From: Apilactobacillus quenuiae
GTDB lineage: Bacteria; Bacillota; Bacilli; Lactobacillales; Lactobacillaceae
Reading direction: 5' to 3'
Assembly: GCF_002994005.1 (NCBI RefSeq)
Contig: NZ_POSN01000003.1
Coordinates: forward strand, 1 to 64,000
DNA length: 64,000 bases
Numbering within the stretch: position 1 is the first letter of the stretch; every line of letters starts with the position of its first letter. This document shows positions 53,969 through 63,226 of the stretch, piece by piece. The notes beneath the pieces were generated by a model. That model did not search any database, was not told the origin of the DNA, and saw only the letters and a list, made by a program, of their open reading frames with translations. The position numbers were made by a program, and so were the translations under genes.

Positions 53969-54672
53969 TATTTAACAGTGATAACAATTGCTCTTACATT
54001 AAAGAACAATTCAAATCTCCGGTGCATATATTTAACGGATGCACCCTTTGCTTCAAATTCTTTTTTAAAACGTCTAATCATTCCCGGAGTATTTAACATA
54101 AAAATAACTCCACCTGATTTAACAACGCGATTAAGCTCTTCAGATATTGGTTGATAAACTGATTTTTTGCGATCGCTTAATTGATCATCACGCCCATGAA
54201 TCGCAGTTGCTACATCAAAACTATTATCATCATATGGAATGGCAGTAATATCATGATCTTTCAATTGGACCTTTTCTTTTACATTTTCCAATGTAGAATT
54301 CTTTTCTAATCGTTGAATACTATATTGGTAGATGTCTTCAATTCCATACACCTCTTTTAAATGATTATCTTTAGCCATTTTAACTAACGCATAACCAGTT
54401 CCAGTTCCTAAATCTAGTCCTTTTTTTGCAGTAGACAAATCATGATTATCCACAAACTGATTAATATAGTTTTTCTTAAAAGTAACCGTTCTAAATAATG
54501 TCCAAAGTCCTAATAAGATTAATACTAAAACATATATCATTAATTTATTTTTGTGATCCAAATAAATAGAACCATATAAGCAGAATGCTGCAATAAAAGA
54601 TAACGCAATTATATATGGTTCATCGGTTTTATAACGATACCAATGTCTTATCCAATTTATAATTTTATTCAT
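53968..54672 (-). CDS. Membrane-anchored class I SAM-dependent methyltransferase
   Basis: 234 residues from the ATG at 54672, with AAAGGAT upstream; an in-frame start 16 codons earlier has none. Two N-terminal hydrophobic helices (about 21-40 and 45-63) are followed by a Rossmann domain with KKGLDLGTGTGYALVKMA (SAM motif I), YGIEDI (motif II) and FDVATAIHGRDD (motif III/IV region). Substrate unknown; the anchor suggests a lipid or membrane-associated target. Confidence 0.87.
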   Translation of the reverse strand: MNKIINWIRHWYRYKTDEPYIIALSFIAAFCLYGSIYLDHKNKLMIYVLVLILLGLWTLFRTVTFKKNYINQFVDNHDLSTAKKGLDLGTGTGYALVKMAKDNHLKEVYGIEDIYQYSIQRLEKNSTLENVKEKVQLKDHDITAIPYDDNSFDVATAIHGRDDQLSDRKKSVYQPISEELNRVVKSGGVIFMLNTPGMIRRFKKEFEAKGASVKYMHRRFELFFNVRAIVITVK

Positions 54673-54776
54673 TATAATTATGTATCCTTTCGAATCTATT
54701 TTATAACCTAATGATAACAAATATAGACCTTTTTGCTAAAAATTTAAATACATTTGCATAATTTCATTGTAAAACA

Positions 54777-54808
54777 AAAAGAAGTTTATATTAATATAAA
54801 CTTCTTTT
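54777..54808 (-). terminator. Terminator of the YdhK-like gene
   Basis: A 14-bp stem AAAAGAAGTTTATA / TATAAACTTCTTTT, 11 bp after the stop on the minus strand. Confidence 0.9.
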
Positions 54809-54818
54809 GAAATATCTT

Positions 54819-55424
54819 TTATTCAGCTTCTAATTCCGATTGAACCAACCATTTATGATTTTTAATGTTCATTCCAGTTTGTTTATCTTTAAAGTTTACA
54901 GTGTAAGCAGGTCCCTTATTTGTAGAAACAATCTTACCTTTGGCACCTTTCATCCCATACATATGGTCAGCTTTGACAGTCACTGATTCGCCAGCTTTTA
55001 ATGCGCCCTTAGCACTTAATTCACTAGCAACTACCCATTTATGATTTTTAACTTCTTTACCACCATTAGTAGGCTTAAAATCTATTTTATATAATTTAGT
55101 CTTATAAACACCCGCTACCGTTGCTTTAGCATTCTTCATGCCCTTCATATGATCAGCTTTTAAGATAACCTTTTCACCTACATGAAATTTAGCATGTGTA
55201 TCTTTTTTAAGTCCTTTAGGCATAGCTGAATTCATATTCATAACTAATCCATCCATTTTCATCATGTGCATAGATTTATTTTTACCTTTATTATGCATCA
55301 TTTTCATTGATGATTTATCAGCGTGATGCATATTATTCATTGATGCATTAGCACTTACTCCGCCAAATAAAGATAATGACAATGCTGCCATTGAAGTTGT
55401 AGCCAATAATTTTGATGCTTTCAT
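54819..55424 (-). CDS. YdhK family secreted protein (DUF1541), Met/His-rich
   Basis: 201 residues. Signal peptide 1-27 (SMAALSLSLFGGVSANA). A Met/His-rich linker (about 28-60, NNMHHADKSSMKMMHNKG...MHMMKMDG) resembles copper- or silver-binding segments. Two DUF1541 repeats follow (VILKADHMKGMKNAKATV...NHKWVVASEL; VTVKADHMYGMKGAKGKIV...NHKWLVQSEL). Homologs are often near copper resistance genes. None is adjacent here, so metal binding outside the cell is a reasonable but unproven role. Ribosome-binding site AGGGAG. Confidence 0.9.
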   Translation of the reverse strand: MKASKLLATTSMAALSLSLFGGVSANASMNNMHHADKSSMKMMHNKGKNKSMHMMKMDGLVMNMNSAMPKGLKKDTHAKFHVGEKVILKADHMKGMKNAKATVAGVYKTKLYKIDFKPTNGGKEVKNHKWVVASELSAKGALKAGESVTVKADHMYGMKGAKGKIVSTNKGPAYTVNFKDKQTGMNIKNHKWLVQSELEAE

Positions 55425-55558
55425 TATAAAGACTCCCTAAAAATATATTTGGTAAGATATAGTCTTACTTGATATCAAACTGTAGCATATAAATTTCAAA
55501 TTTACTTAATATTTGCTTAACAATCATTTGAAATGTTTATTAATAGAAATCATTAATG

Positions 55559-55578
55559 GTTTACGTTACAATGTAAAC
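55559..55578 (+). promoter_or_regulatory. Palindrome GTTTAC-8-GTAAAC before the three-repeat secreted protein
   Basis: GTTTAC (55559-55564) and GTAAAC (55573-55578) flank GTTACAAT, and TTACAATGTAA inside is itself symmetric. It lies about 30 bp before the start codon, near the expected promoter. Resembles sites of BlaI/CopY-type repressors, but no such gene is nearby. Confidence 0.4.
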
Positions 55579-55606
55579 AAAATAATAAGAAAAAAGGAGC
55601 TTTTTG

Positions 55607-56899
55607 ATGAACATTAAAAAAGGTATGGTAACCATGCTAGCTGGTTTAACATTAGCTTCACTTCCATTAACTACTGCTAGTGCTAGTGGTTTACCTAATA
55701 AAAATGCTAATTATTGGAATCAAACAAGATATGTAAAAGTTACTAAAAAGATTGCTGCTACTGAAAGACAAGTAAAGAATAACTCAATTCAACCAAAAGC
55801 AGTTAAAAAAATGAATGTCAAAAAAGGTACTGTTCTAGCTGTTAGTCGTATTAAAAATAACCATGGTGAATGGATTTTACAAGGTCTAAAGAGCAGTAAA
55901 AATGCTATCTGGACTACAAATCAAAAGAATACTAGTTGGATGGGTAAATATACTCAACCTAAAGCTATGAATCCTAAGAATGATCAATCTAAATTAGTAA
56001 CTCTAACTAAAAAAATAAATATTACTGAAAAAGCAACTAAGAATCATCAAATTCAAAATAAAACATTGAAAAAAGCGACACTGAAGAAGGGATCAATTGT
56101 TTACGTAAAAAGTTTTGGTGGTAATGAATGGCTAGTTTATGGACGTTACATGCCTAAAACTAGTAAAAATGGTGCTTGGATAACTAACAATAAAGGTACT
56201 AAATGGATGAAAAACTATGTTCCTAAACAAGCACAAAGTAAGTTAGTTAATTTAACTAAAAATATTAACATTGTTGAAAAAGGTGTTAAAAACAATACCA
56301 TTCAAAACAATATCATTAGTAAAAATAAACTTAAATCTGGCATGTTAGTATCAGTAAAGCCATTAAGTATTTATAATGATGAATGGTTAGTTTACGGAAA
56401 TAATATGCCTAAGGGTAAAGATAACGGTGTTTGGGTAACTTATACCAAAGGTCAAAAATGGATGCAAGAACCAAAAACTGTTAAGTCTAATTACCAAACT
56501 GTAAATAGTAGTGAAATTGGTAACGATTATACTGATGCATATCTATCTAGTTCTTTATCTGGTAATGATCAACAAGTAATTGCTCAAGCTGGACAAAAGA
56601 TTCAAGCTAAAAAAATCGACGATAATACTGAAGCAATCAAAGTTAATGATAAAGAATATTCACTTAAAGTAAAAGATAATCAATTTGCTACTCAAAATAA
56701 TGTATACACGTTCCAAAATGGTAATGTTGGTTCATTTTATGCACCAGATGACTCTAATGCCGTGGTTACAAAGGATTATCAACCTAAGGACAATAGTCAA
56801 TGGCGTCAAATCCTACCAAATAATCAAATGAAGATTTTCTCATACTCAGCTCAAAAGAACGGTTGGATTGATATGGGAACATTTAATACTAAACAATAA
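55607..56899 (+). CDS. Secreted protein with three SH3-like repeats
   Basis: 430 residues from the ATG at 55607 with AAAAAAGGAG upstream; an immediately preceding TTG is not used. Signal peptide 1-27 ends TTASASG. Three repeats of about 75-85 residues follow, near 40-115, 128-205 and 208-290. Each starts V(T)xTKKIxxxEK, contains IQxKxxKKxxLKKG and (EW)LVYGxxMP, and ends WxTxxKGxKWM. This pattern is like SH3b/GW-type wall-binding modules. The last 140 residues form an acidic unrecognised domain. Likely attached to the wall or S-layer-like material; function unknown. Confidence 0.85.
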   Translation: MNIKKGMVTMLAGLTLASLPLTTASASGLPNKNANYWNQTRYVKVTKKIAATERQVKNNSIQPKAVKKMNVKKGTVLAVSRIKNNHGEWILQGLKSSKNAIWTTNQKNTSWMGKYTQPKAMNPKNDQSKLVTLTKKINITEKATKNHQIQNKTLKKATLKKGSIVYVKSFGGNEWLVYGRYMPKTSKNGAWITNNKGTKWMKNYVPKQAQSKLVNLTKNINIVEKGVKNNTIQNNIISKNKLKSGMLVSVKPLSIYNDEWLVYGNNMPKGKDNGVWVTYTKGQKWMQEPKTVKSNYQTVNSSEIGNDYTDAYLSSSLSGNDQQVIAQAGQKIQAKKIDDNTEAIKVNDKEYSLKVKDNQFATQNNVYTFQNGNVGSFYAPDDSNAVVTKDYQPKDNSQWRQILPNNQMKIFSYSAQKNGWIDMGTFNTKQ

Positions 56900-56915
56900 T
56901 TATAAAAAAAATTAT

Positions 56916-56955
56916 AAAAAATAAGGACCTGCAATTATGCAGGTCCTTATTTTTT
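56916..56955. terminator. Bidirectional terminator
   Basis: A 16-18-bp stem around AATAAGGACCTGCA / TGCAGGTCCTTATT with a 4-nt loop between the convergent secreted-protein and budA genes. Confidence 0.94.
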
Positions 56956-57668
56956 TATTCAGCTTCACCAATAGCTCCAGCAATATCATCTTTAGAAAAA
57001 TCATGTTTCATAAATGCTTCATTATTAACTGGTAATTGTTGTTCTAATTGATCCAACACTTGTGCTGAAACTTCACCATTATTAGTGGAAAAGTCTAATA
57101 AATGACCACCCATCGATAAATCATCAGCAATAAAATGTAGATGAAAACCACCTACTGCTGAACCGTTAAATAATTGTGGTGAATAGTATCCCATAACTGT
57201 TCCAGTCACATTTTGATCACTAAATTCATGTTGTTTATGAGCACAACTCACTAAATTAGGATATGGTTTTGCTTGTCTATTAATTGATCTAGTTTTAATC
57301 TCATCAAAAGTTCCATGAAGCTTAATTGAGAAAAAAGTATTTTGCCAATCTTTCATCTCCATAACCTTTTCTTCCAACTTTTCAGGCGTCATTGTAGATT
57401 CAATATCAAATAACTTTTTATAATCAGCAAAATGCACATCAGCAAATGGAACCGTAAAATCACCATCTAATTGATTAACGTTTCCGTCCCCGTCAATTTG
57501 ATATGGTACACCTTCTTTAACAACTAATTCGCCATCGAGACCATCTCCTGTCCCAATTCCAGTATCTCCATGTTTTAAAAGTTCACTTAATTTTAAAGTT
57601 CCGTCAAATAATCCAGGAACTAATAATGCTAAAGTTCCATATTGGTATAGTGTATTTTTTTTAGCCAT
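56955..57668 (-). CDS. budA: Alpha-acetolactate decarboxylase
   Basis: 237 residues. Characteristic segments: ALLVPGLFDGTLKLSELLKH, GDTGIGTGDGLDGELVV, VSCAHKQHEF and the zinc-binding GGFHLHFIADD. Converts acetolactate to acetoin, diverting pyruvate to a neutral product and balancing acid load and branched-chain amino acid synthesis. Single gene; no acetolactate synthase nearby. Ribosome-binding site AGGAAG. Confidence 0.96.
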   Translation of the reverse strand: MAKKNTLYQYGTLALLVPGLFDGTLKLSELLKHGDTGIGTGDGLDGELVVKEGVPYQIDGDGNVNQLDGDFTVPFADVHFADYKKLFDIESTMTPEKLEEKVMEMKDWQNTFFSIKLHGTFDEIKTRSINRQAKPYPNLVSCAHKQHEFSDQNVTGTVMGYYSPQLFNGSAVGGFHLHFIADDLSMGGHLLDFSTNNGEVSAQVLDQLEQQLPVNNEAFMKHDFSKDDIAGAIGEAE

Positions 57669-57728
57669 ATTAAAAACTTCTTCCTATAATTACATTATTA
57701 ATAAGTTGTATTAAATATGATAATAAAA

Positions 57729-57757
57729 AAGACTCCACCACTTTGGGTGGAATCTCT
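57729..57757 (-). terminator. Terminator after the PfpI-like gene
   Basis: GACTCCACC / GGTGGAATC arms with one bulge, near the stop codon on the minus strand. Confidence 0.6.
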
Positions 57758-57764
57758 TAAAATA

Positions 57765-58277
57765 TTATTTTAATAGCTTTAAGCTTTCACGATTGAAATC
57801 TTCCAAGTCATCAGGAGTACGACTTGTAACTAATTTATGCTTGCTATCAACAACAACTGGTGCATTCAAGACTTCAGCTCCAGCATAGAATAAATCATAT
57901 CTGATAGTTGTGTAAGCTGTTAACTTCAATTCATTAGTTAATCCTGTTTGAATAAAGAATTGAGGTCCATGACAAATAGCAAATACTGGTTTATTTGCCA
58001 TTAAGAATTCTTTAACAAAATTAACATAACGAGTATCCACACGCAAAGCATCAGGAGATCCACCACCTGGTAGTAATAGAGCATCATACTTGTCAAAATC
58101 AGCATCATCAATTGAAACATCAACAGTTTGAACATCACCATGTTCACCGTGAATTTCATTGCCAGCTTTTGCTTCAACGATGTCTACATCGTGACCGGCA
58201 TCTTCCAAAGCCTTTTTAGGTGAAGTTAATTCTGAATCTTCATATCCACTTGTAACAACAGCAGCAATCTTACTCAT
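57765..58277 (-). CDS. DJ-1/PfpI family protein (protease I-like)
   Basis: 170 residues. GYEDSE with Glu13, ALLLPGGGSPDALR, and the nucleophile elbow ICHGPQFFIQ (Cys102, His103) are all present. The family includes glyoxalase III/deglycase and general stress proteins. Strong ribosome-binding site AGGAGG. Stands alone; role probably protection against reactive carbonyls, but this is inference from the family. Confidence 0.92.
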   Translation of the reverse strand: MSKIAAVVTSGYEDSELTSPKKALEDAGHDVDIVEAKAGNEIHGEHGDVQTVDVSIDDADFDKYDALLLPGGGSPDALRVDTRYVNFVKEFLMANKPVFAICHGPQFFIQTGLTNELKLTAYTTIRYDLFYAGAEVLNAPVVVDSKHKLVTSRTPDDLEDFNRESLKLLK

Positions 58278-58430
58278 ATTAAAATTCCTCCTATATTCCT
58301 GTAATCATCTACATGCTACATAATAATTCATGATGAGACAAGTAAAAGAACTTATTCAAAGTAAATAATTGATATCAGCTTAGAAAGTCTACTATAATAA
58401 TGTTATAAAATATACGGAGGATCTTAAATA

Positions 58431-59027
58431 ATGAAAAAATTATTAAAAATTATATTGGCAACTTTTGCTTGTCTACTTATTTTAAGTGCATGTGGTAAAC
58501 AACAGCAATCAGATGAAAATAAAAAACCACTTAAAGTACCATCATTATCTAGTGCTTTTGATACAAGTGGTATTTCACTCCAAAAATATGACAATATAAA
58601 AGTATCTACCAATCAATTAAAGGGTGGCAGTTCTAAAGATAATCTTATGAAGAGTTTAGGAAAGCCTTATCATACTTCAGATACTAAATTAACTAATAAC
58701 CAAAATGCTAAAGAATACACTTGGCACTTAGGGAATGATGCAAAAATAAAATATATTTTTGCAATTGTTTATAAAGATAAGATATTAAGCAAAGGTTATC
58801 AACAAAATACATCATCTAAATTAGTTAAAAAACAAACTATTAACGATTTAAAGAAGGGAACTTCATATAATGAGGTTATAAATAAATTAGGCAGCCCTCT
58901 TGCTGAACAAATATCAGATGGGGTTCAATTCTTAACTTATCAAAATGACCAAAATGGAAATGCCGTGAACTTAACCTTTAAAAATAATAATTTAGATAAT
59001 AAGAAATTTACAAAACTAAATGGATAA
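58431..59027 (+). CDS. Lipoprotein with two BamE-like repeats (DUF3862-like)
   Basis: 198 residues. Signal peptide with lipobox LILSAC, anchored Cys at 21. Two similar units follow: GGSSKDNLMKSLGKPYHT...YTWHL...YKDKIL and GTSYNEVINKLGSPLAEQ...LTYQN...FKNNNL. Each has the helix-turn GxPxxxx of SmpA/BamE-type folds. Exposed on the outer face of the membrane. Function unknown in Gram-positives. Ribosome-binding site CGGAGG. Confidence 0.85.
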   Translation: MKKLLKIILATFACLLILSACGKQQQSDENKKPLKVPSLSSAFDTSGISLQKYDNIKVSTNQLKGGSSKDNLMKSLGKPYHTSDTKLTNNQNAKEYTWHLGNDAKIKYIFAIVYKDKILSKGYQQNTSSKLVKKQTINDLKKGTSYNEVINKLGSPLAEQISDGVQFLTYQNDQNGNAVNLTFKNNNLDNKKFTKLNG

Positions 59028-59033
59028 TAAGCA

Positions 59034-59060
59034 AAAAGCCACTTTTATAAAGTGGCTTTT
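59034..59060. terminator. Bidirectional terminator
   Basis: AAAAGCCACTT / AAGTGGCTTTT stem with a short loop between the lipoprotein gene and a convergent small gene. Confidence 0.92.
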
Positions 59061-59338
59061 TAAATATCAATATATTTATCAAGTTGTAGCGATTGAAGCT
59101 CTTCAAATAACTCATCAGTACTCATTTTATTCAAAGTTGTCATAAATTCATCATCATAATTATCCATTAAGTCATCAAAATATTTTTTGACTTGTTTAGG
59201 ATCCATATTACGATATAGTCTAACTTTATCTTCTGGTTTTCTTAAATCATAATGATAATTAGTGTAAAATTTTTTTATGTACCATGCACCTTTGATTTTA
59301 GCTTGATATGTTTTAATTCTTTCGTCTGTCCAATACAT
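59060..59338 (-). CDS. Small acidic/basic cytoplasmic protein
   Basis: 92 residues from the ATG at 59338, which follows AAGAAGGTG; an in-frame ATG eight codons upstream has no site. All-helical pattern (MYWTDERIKTYQAKIKGAWY; NMDPKQVKKYFDDLMDNYDD; STDELFEELQSLQLDKYIDI). No signal peptide and no family recognised. Confidence 0.65.
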   Translation of the reverse strand: MYWTDERIKTYQAKIKGAWYIKKFYTNYHYDLRKPEDKVRLYRNMDPKQVKKYFDDLMDNYDDEFMTTLNKMSTDELFEELQSLQLDKYIDI

Positions 59339-59400
59339 GAAATTCACCTTCTTTGAATACATTATATATAAAAATACTCAGAAAGTGAAAGATAAAACAA

Positions 59401-59437
59401 AAAGGGAACCTAAAATTTATTATTCTAGGTTCCCTTT
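59401..59437 (-). terminator. Terminator of the old yellow enzyme gene
   Basis: A 15-bp stem AAAGGGAACCTAAAA / TTCTAGGTTCCCTTT with mismatch near the loop, directly after the stop on the minus strand. Confidence 0.87.
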
Positions 59438-59439
59438 GA

Positions 59440-60474
59440 TTATTTTTGTCCACGACTATAAGAATCATTAAACGCCTTAAAGTTTTTATCATGTAAATAC
59501 TTAGCAGCATCTGATAACCAGTTAGTATTACGTAACAATGCGCGCCCTTCCATGATTAAGTCAGCTTGATTATTTTGTAAAATATATTCACATAAACCAG
59601 GATTATCTAAAAGTCCCACTGTAGAAACTGGAATTTTAACAGCCTGCTTCATCTCAGTTGCAAATTTAGTCTGATATCCATCATGAACTGAAAAATCAGG
59701 ACTAGCATCAGTTAACCCACCAGTTGATGCATCAATTAAGTCAATTCCTGATGACTCTAACCAACGACCAATTTGTTGCCAATCAGACATTTCGTTTTGA
59801 GTACCTGTTGTATCATAATCACTCAATGACAATCTAATCCAAATTGGTCCATTATAATTAGCTTTAACAGCTTCAACAACTTCGCGAACAATGCGGTAAC
59901 GTTTTTCTAAACTGCCACCATATTCATCATTACGTTTATTTGAAACAGCCGATAAGAACTGATGTAATAGATATCCATGCGCTCCATGAATTTCAACCAT
60001 ATCAGCATCTGCGTTGGCTGCTCTTTTAGCTGCTTTGCCAAAATTATCAACAATTTGTTTAATTTGATCAATTGTTAATGCGTTCGGTGTTCGATAGTTA
60101 CTACTAAATTCAAATGAACTAGGTGCAACTGGCATATCAGCATCGCTAGCTTTACGCCCCGCATGATTCAATTGCACCCCAATTTTACTACCTAAATAGT
60201 GAATCGAATCAACTAATGATTTAAGTTTATCCGCTTGTTGATCATTCCATAATCCCAAATCATTTTTAGTAATACGTCCGTCAGGCTCTACCGCTGTGGA
60301 TTCTGTAATAATTAAGCCCACTTGGCTAATGGCACGCATCCCATAATGGGAAAAATGAAATGGGGTTAAAATCCCATCTTCATTCTTAACCTCATACATA
60401 CACATTGGTGACATAACAACTTTATTTTTTAAATCTAAGCCACCAATATTAGCTTTCGATAATAATAAAGACAT
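59440..60474 (-). CDS. NADH:flavin oxidoreductase, old yellow enzyme (YqjM/NamA-like)
   Basis: 344 residues, a single TIM barrel. VVMSPMCMYE has the YqjM-type Cys25 and Tyr27 that tune FMN. The EIHGAHGYLLHQFLSAVSNK segment carries the substrate His pair, followed by NDEYGGSLEKRYR. It reduces activated C=C bonds of enones, quinones or nitro compounds with NAD(P)H. Ribosome-binding site AAGGAG. Natural substrate unknown. Confidence 0.94.
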   Translation of the reverse strand: MSLLLSKANIGGLDLKNKVVMSPMCMYEVKNEDGILTPFHFSHYGMRAISQVGLIITESTAVEPDGRITKNDLGLWNDQQADKLKSLVDSIHYLGSKIGVQLNHAGRKASDADMPVAPSSFEFSSNYRTPNALTIDQIKQIVDNFGKAAKRAANADADMVEIHGAHGYLLHQFLSAVSNKRNDEYGGSLEKRYRIVREVVEAVKANYNGPIWIRLSLSDYDTTGTQNEMSDWQQIGRWLESSGIDLIDASTGGLTDASPDFSVHDGYQTKFATEMKQAVKIPVSTVGLLDNPGLCEYILQNNQADLIMEGRALLRNTNWLSDAAKYLHDKNFKAFNDSYSRGQK

Positions 60475-60550
60475 ATTAGTTTTGCTCCTTCTTATTGCTT
60501 ACTTAATGTTAGTAACATTAGCATGTTAATTTTTAGATGTAAAATAAAAA

Positions 60551-60567
60551 CACTCAGTAAATGAGTG
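60551..60567 (-). terminator. Terminator of the 82-residue gene
   Basis: CACTCA / TGAGTG stem with T-rich sequence after it on the minus strand; it abuts the stop codon. Confidence 0.65.
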
Positions 60568-60816
60568 CTAAGATAATGCGTTCATCGCATTAGTAAAACA
60601 ATGCATTGAACAATTAATTTCGCCTTTAATGATTTTAATTTTATAATCAACATATTCTTGATCAACATCATTTTCAGCTTGTTTTAAATAATTGGTCAAG
60701 TTATCAATATCTGAAATAACATTACTTCGTTCATTCTTATTATCAAAAGCATTTAATAAATGCGAACGTGTCCTTTTTAGGTTTAATAATGTTTGATTAA
60801 TCTTATTATTTTCCAT
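60568..60816 (-). CDS. Small helical protein with C-terminal CSMHC
   Basis: 82 residues, predicted helical, with CSMHCFTNAMNALS at the end, a possible metal-binding Cys-x-x-His-Cys. The size and helix pattern recall CsoR/FrmR-like repressors, but the conserved Cys-His-Cys positions of that family are not clearly present. Cotranscribed with the MFS gene (14-bp gap, AGGAG site). Could regulate or assist it. Not assigned. Confidence 0.6.
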   Translation of the reverse strand: MENNKINQTLLNLKRTRSHLLNAFDNKNERSNVISDIDNLTNYLKQAENDVDQEYVDYKIKIIKGEINCSMHCFTNAMNALS

Positions 60817-60830
60817 GAAAATACTCCTAT

Positions 60831-62051
60831 TTAATCTCCATCATTCTTAATTGACTTTAAATTTTTTCTAACCAGAAATAAATTAATTGCTGCTAAAACT
60901 GTTGTTGCAATAAACACGCCTCGATAACCACCAATTAAAACTACTGCTGATCCAATCATCGGGCCTGAAACATTGCCTGCAGCTTGAAAACTTTGATTCC
61001 AGCTAAAAACCTGACTGATTCTTTCTTTTGGACTATATTTAGCTAACATCGCCTGAACTGTTGGTAATAATGCTGCATCTGAAATTCCTATTAAGAACCT
61101 AGTAATTCCTAATTGCCAAACATTTTGCACAAAACTGGTTAAAAAGAAAATTAAAATAGAAAATAAGATTCCAAATTTTAGGATTTGATGAGAACCAATT
61201 CGATCACCTAGTTTACCAAAGAATGGCGCAATCGATATCATTGCCACCCCATTTAAAGCTTGAATGATACCAGCTACCAGCGCAATATTTGTTGAGTTAG
61301 GATCCAGCTGTTTTACATATAGACTAAGAATTGGTGAAATCGAATTATTAGTTGCCTGAATAAATAATGTCGTTAAAAACATCCCAAACAAAATTTGAGC
61401 TGTGGGAATACCCGTTAAGAAATGTGGTTGCTTTTCACCTTTTTCATGAACAACTGGCATAAAGTTTTCATGTACAAAAAAGATACTTAGGAAAAATGCA
61501 ATCAACATTGCAATTCCCGTGATTAAAAAGGTATAACGATACCCAAATAAATCAGCTATCAAACCACCTACCATTGGACCAATCAATGTCCCGGATACAT
61601 TTCCAGTCGATAATTTACCAGAGGCATGCCCAATTTTATTTTTTGGAGTTTCAGCAGCTACTAACGCATTAGCATTACTAATAAATCCAGAGAAAACTCC
61701 TTGTAGTAACCGCAAGATAATCAATTGCCAAGCACTTGTTACTAAGCTCATGCTACCAATCACAACTGCCATCCCAAATGAAGCCCTTAATAGCATTGGC
61801 TTTCTTCCATATTTATCAGCTAGATATCCCCAAAGTGGTGATACAATCATTTTAATAATAAATGGTGCAGCAAATGCTAAGCCACTATAGATTGAAGTTT
61901 CGGTGGCGTTATAGTGACCTAATTGGCCAATAAATAATGCAATAAAAGGACTAATACAACTAAATCCAATTCCGGCTATAAAGGTTCCAAACCATAAAAC
62001 ATTTAAGTTTTGTTTCCAATTAACAGTTTTCGAACCCAATGTGACACTCAT
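60831..62051 (-). CDS. MFS drug exporter (DHA1 family)
   Basis: 406 residues from the ATG at 62051, or up to 20 more from an upstream start. The best site, AAGGAG, touches this ATG, so a TTG four codons on is also possible. Twelve helices; motif A GYLADKYGRKPMLLR in loop 2-3 and its half-copy FGKLGDRIGS in loop 8-9. Resembles PmrA/NorA-type efflux pumps. A small helical protein gene follows 14 bp downstream. Substrate unknown. Confidence 0.88.
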   Translation of the reverse strand: MSVTLGSKTVNWKQNLNVLWFGTFIAGIGFSCISPFIALFIGQLGHYNATETSIYSGLAFAAPFIIKMIVSPLWGYLADKYGRKPMLLRASFGMAVVIGSMSLVTSAWQLIILRLLQGVFSGFISNANALVAAETPKNKIGHASGKLSTGNVSGTLIGPMVGGLIADLFGYRYTFLITGIAMLIAFFLSIFFVHENFMPVVHEKGEKQPHFLTGIPTAQILFGMFLTTLFIQATNNSISPILSLYVKQLDPNSTNIALVAGIIQALNGVAMISIAPFFGKLGDRIGSHQILKFGILFSILIFFLTSFVQNVWQLGITRFLIGISDAALLPTVQAMLAKYSPKERISQVFSWNQSFQAAGNVSGPMIGSAVVLIGGYRGVFIATTVLAAINLFLVRKNLKSIKNDGD

Positions 62052-62163
62052 CTCCTTTATTTTTATCATACTCATAAATAAAGAATTATAACACCAACAA
62101 ATTAGATGCAAAAGTTATTGGTATCAAAGAATATAGGGTAAAATGATAAATGGGAGGTTATAT

Positions 62164-63189
62164 ATGATTTACATATTATTATTAACCTTATTTTTATCAA
62201 TTGGGTTATCTATTATTTCATATAAATTAAACAAAACTAGTATTATAAATGGACTACTGATTTTATTATCTATTTTTGCTATTATTGCTAACTTAGGATA
62301 TTTAGCATTTAATATACATATTAAAATAATCAATATTCCAGTAATGATTTTGTTCACGATAACAAGTTCATTACTTTTATTAGTTTATTTAATCTATACA
62401 ATTATCTTAGTGACTGATGGCATTGTTGTCTGGTATTATGAAAAACATCATTTGGCAAATAACTTAAGTCTAATCATGGGTCTAATAATGATTATTTATC
62501 CTATTGTTAATCATCTTGGCTTTAATATCTTACCAAATCCCTTTAGTTTAGTTATCGAAAGAATTATTGAATTTGGATTATTATATATGGTTAGTGTTTT
62601 TATTGCTTTTTGCATTTCAGTAATTATATGTAATTTAAACAAACCTACATTAAATCAAGACTATATAATTATTTTAGGAGCTGGCTTAATACACGGAAAT
62701 AAAGTTGGCCCGATTCTAGCGGCCAGAATTAATAAAGCTATTAATATTTATTGGCAACAAATTGAAAAAACAAATAAGCATCCTTTCATAATTTGTTCAG
62801 GTGGGCAAGGTCCTGATGAAACTGTTTCTGAAGGATTTGCCATGTGCGAATATGCAAATCAACATGGTGTAAATGAAGCTGATGTTACAGCAGAAGAACA
62901 TTCAATTAATACAATGACTAATTTTGAAAGATCTAGCAAAATAATTGCTCGAAAACATTTGAAAATTGATAAAGGAATTTTTGTTTCAAGTAATTATCAC
63001 ATCTATCGAGCTAATCAATATGCTAAAATTGCTGGTCTACCAATTAATGGAATTGGCTCAAAGACTAAAATAACCGCGTTATCTAATAGTATTCTACGTG
63101 AATATTTTGCGATTATGTTGAATCATAAGCTATTAAATTTATTAATCGGAATATTGATTATAATAACTACAACAATTTTATACATCTAA
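62164..63189 (+). CDS. YdcF-like membrane protein (DUF218 domain)
   Basis: 341 residues from the ATG at 62164, which follows GGGAGGTTATAT; an in-frame start seven codons earlier overlaps the site region. Five or six N-terminal helices (1-155) are followed by the DUF218/YdcF domain (YIIILGAGLIHGNKVGPILA; FIICSGGQGPDETVSEGFAM; AEEHSINTMTNFERS; FVSSNYHIYRANQYAKI). These resemble SanA/ElyC proteins acting near envelope lipid carriers. Exact role unknown. Confidence 0.87.
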   Translation: MIYILLLTLFLSIGLSIISYKLNKTSIINGLLILLSIFAIIANLGYLAFNIHIKIINIPVMILFTITSSLLLLVYLIYTIILVTDGIVVWYYEKHHLANNLSLIMGLIMIIYPIVNHLGFNILPNPFSLVIERIIEFGLLYMVSVFIAFCISVIICNLNKPTLNQDYIIILGAGLIHGNKVGPILAARINKAINIYWQQIEKTNKHPFIICSGGQGPDETVSEGFAMCEYANQHGVNEADVTAEEHSINTMTNFERSSKIIARKHLKIDKGIFVSSNYHIYRANQYAKIAGLPINGIGSKTKITALSNSILREYFAIMLNHKLLNLLIGILIIITTTILYI

Positions 63190-63226
63190 AAAAAGGATTC
63201 CATCATTAAGATAGAACCCTTTTAAT

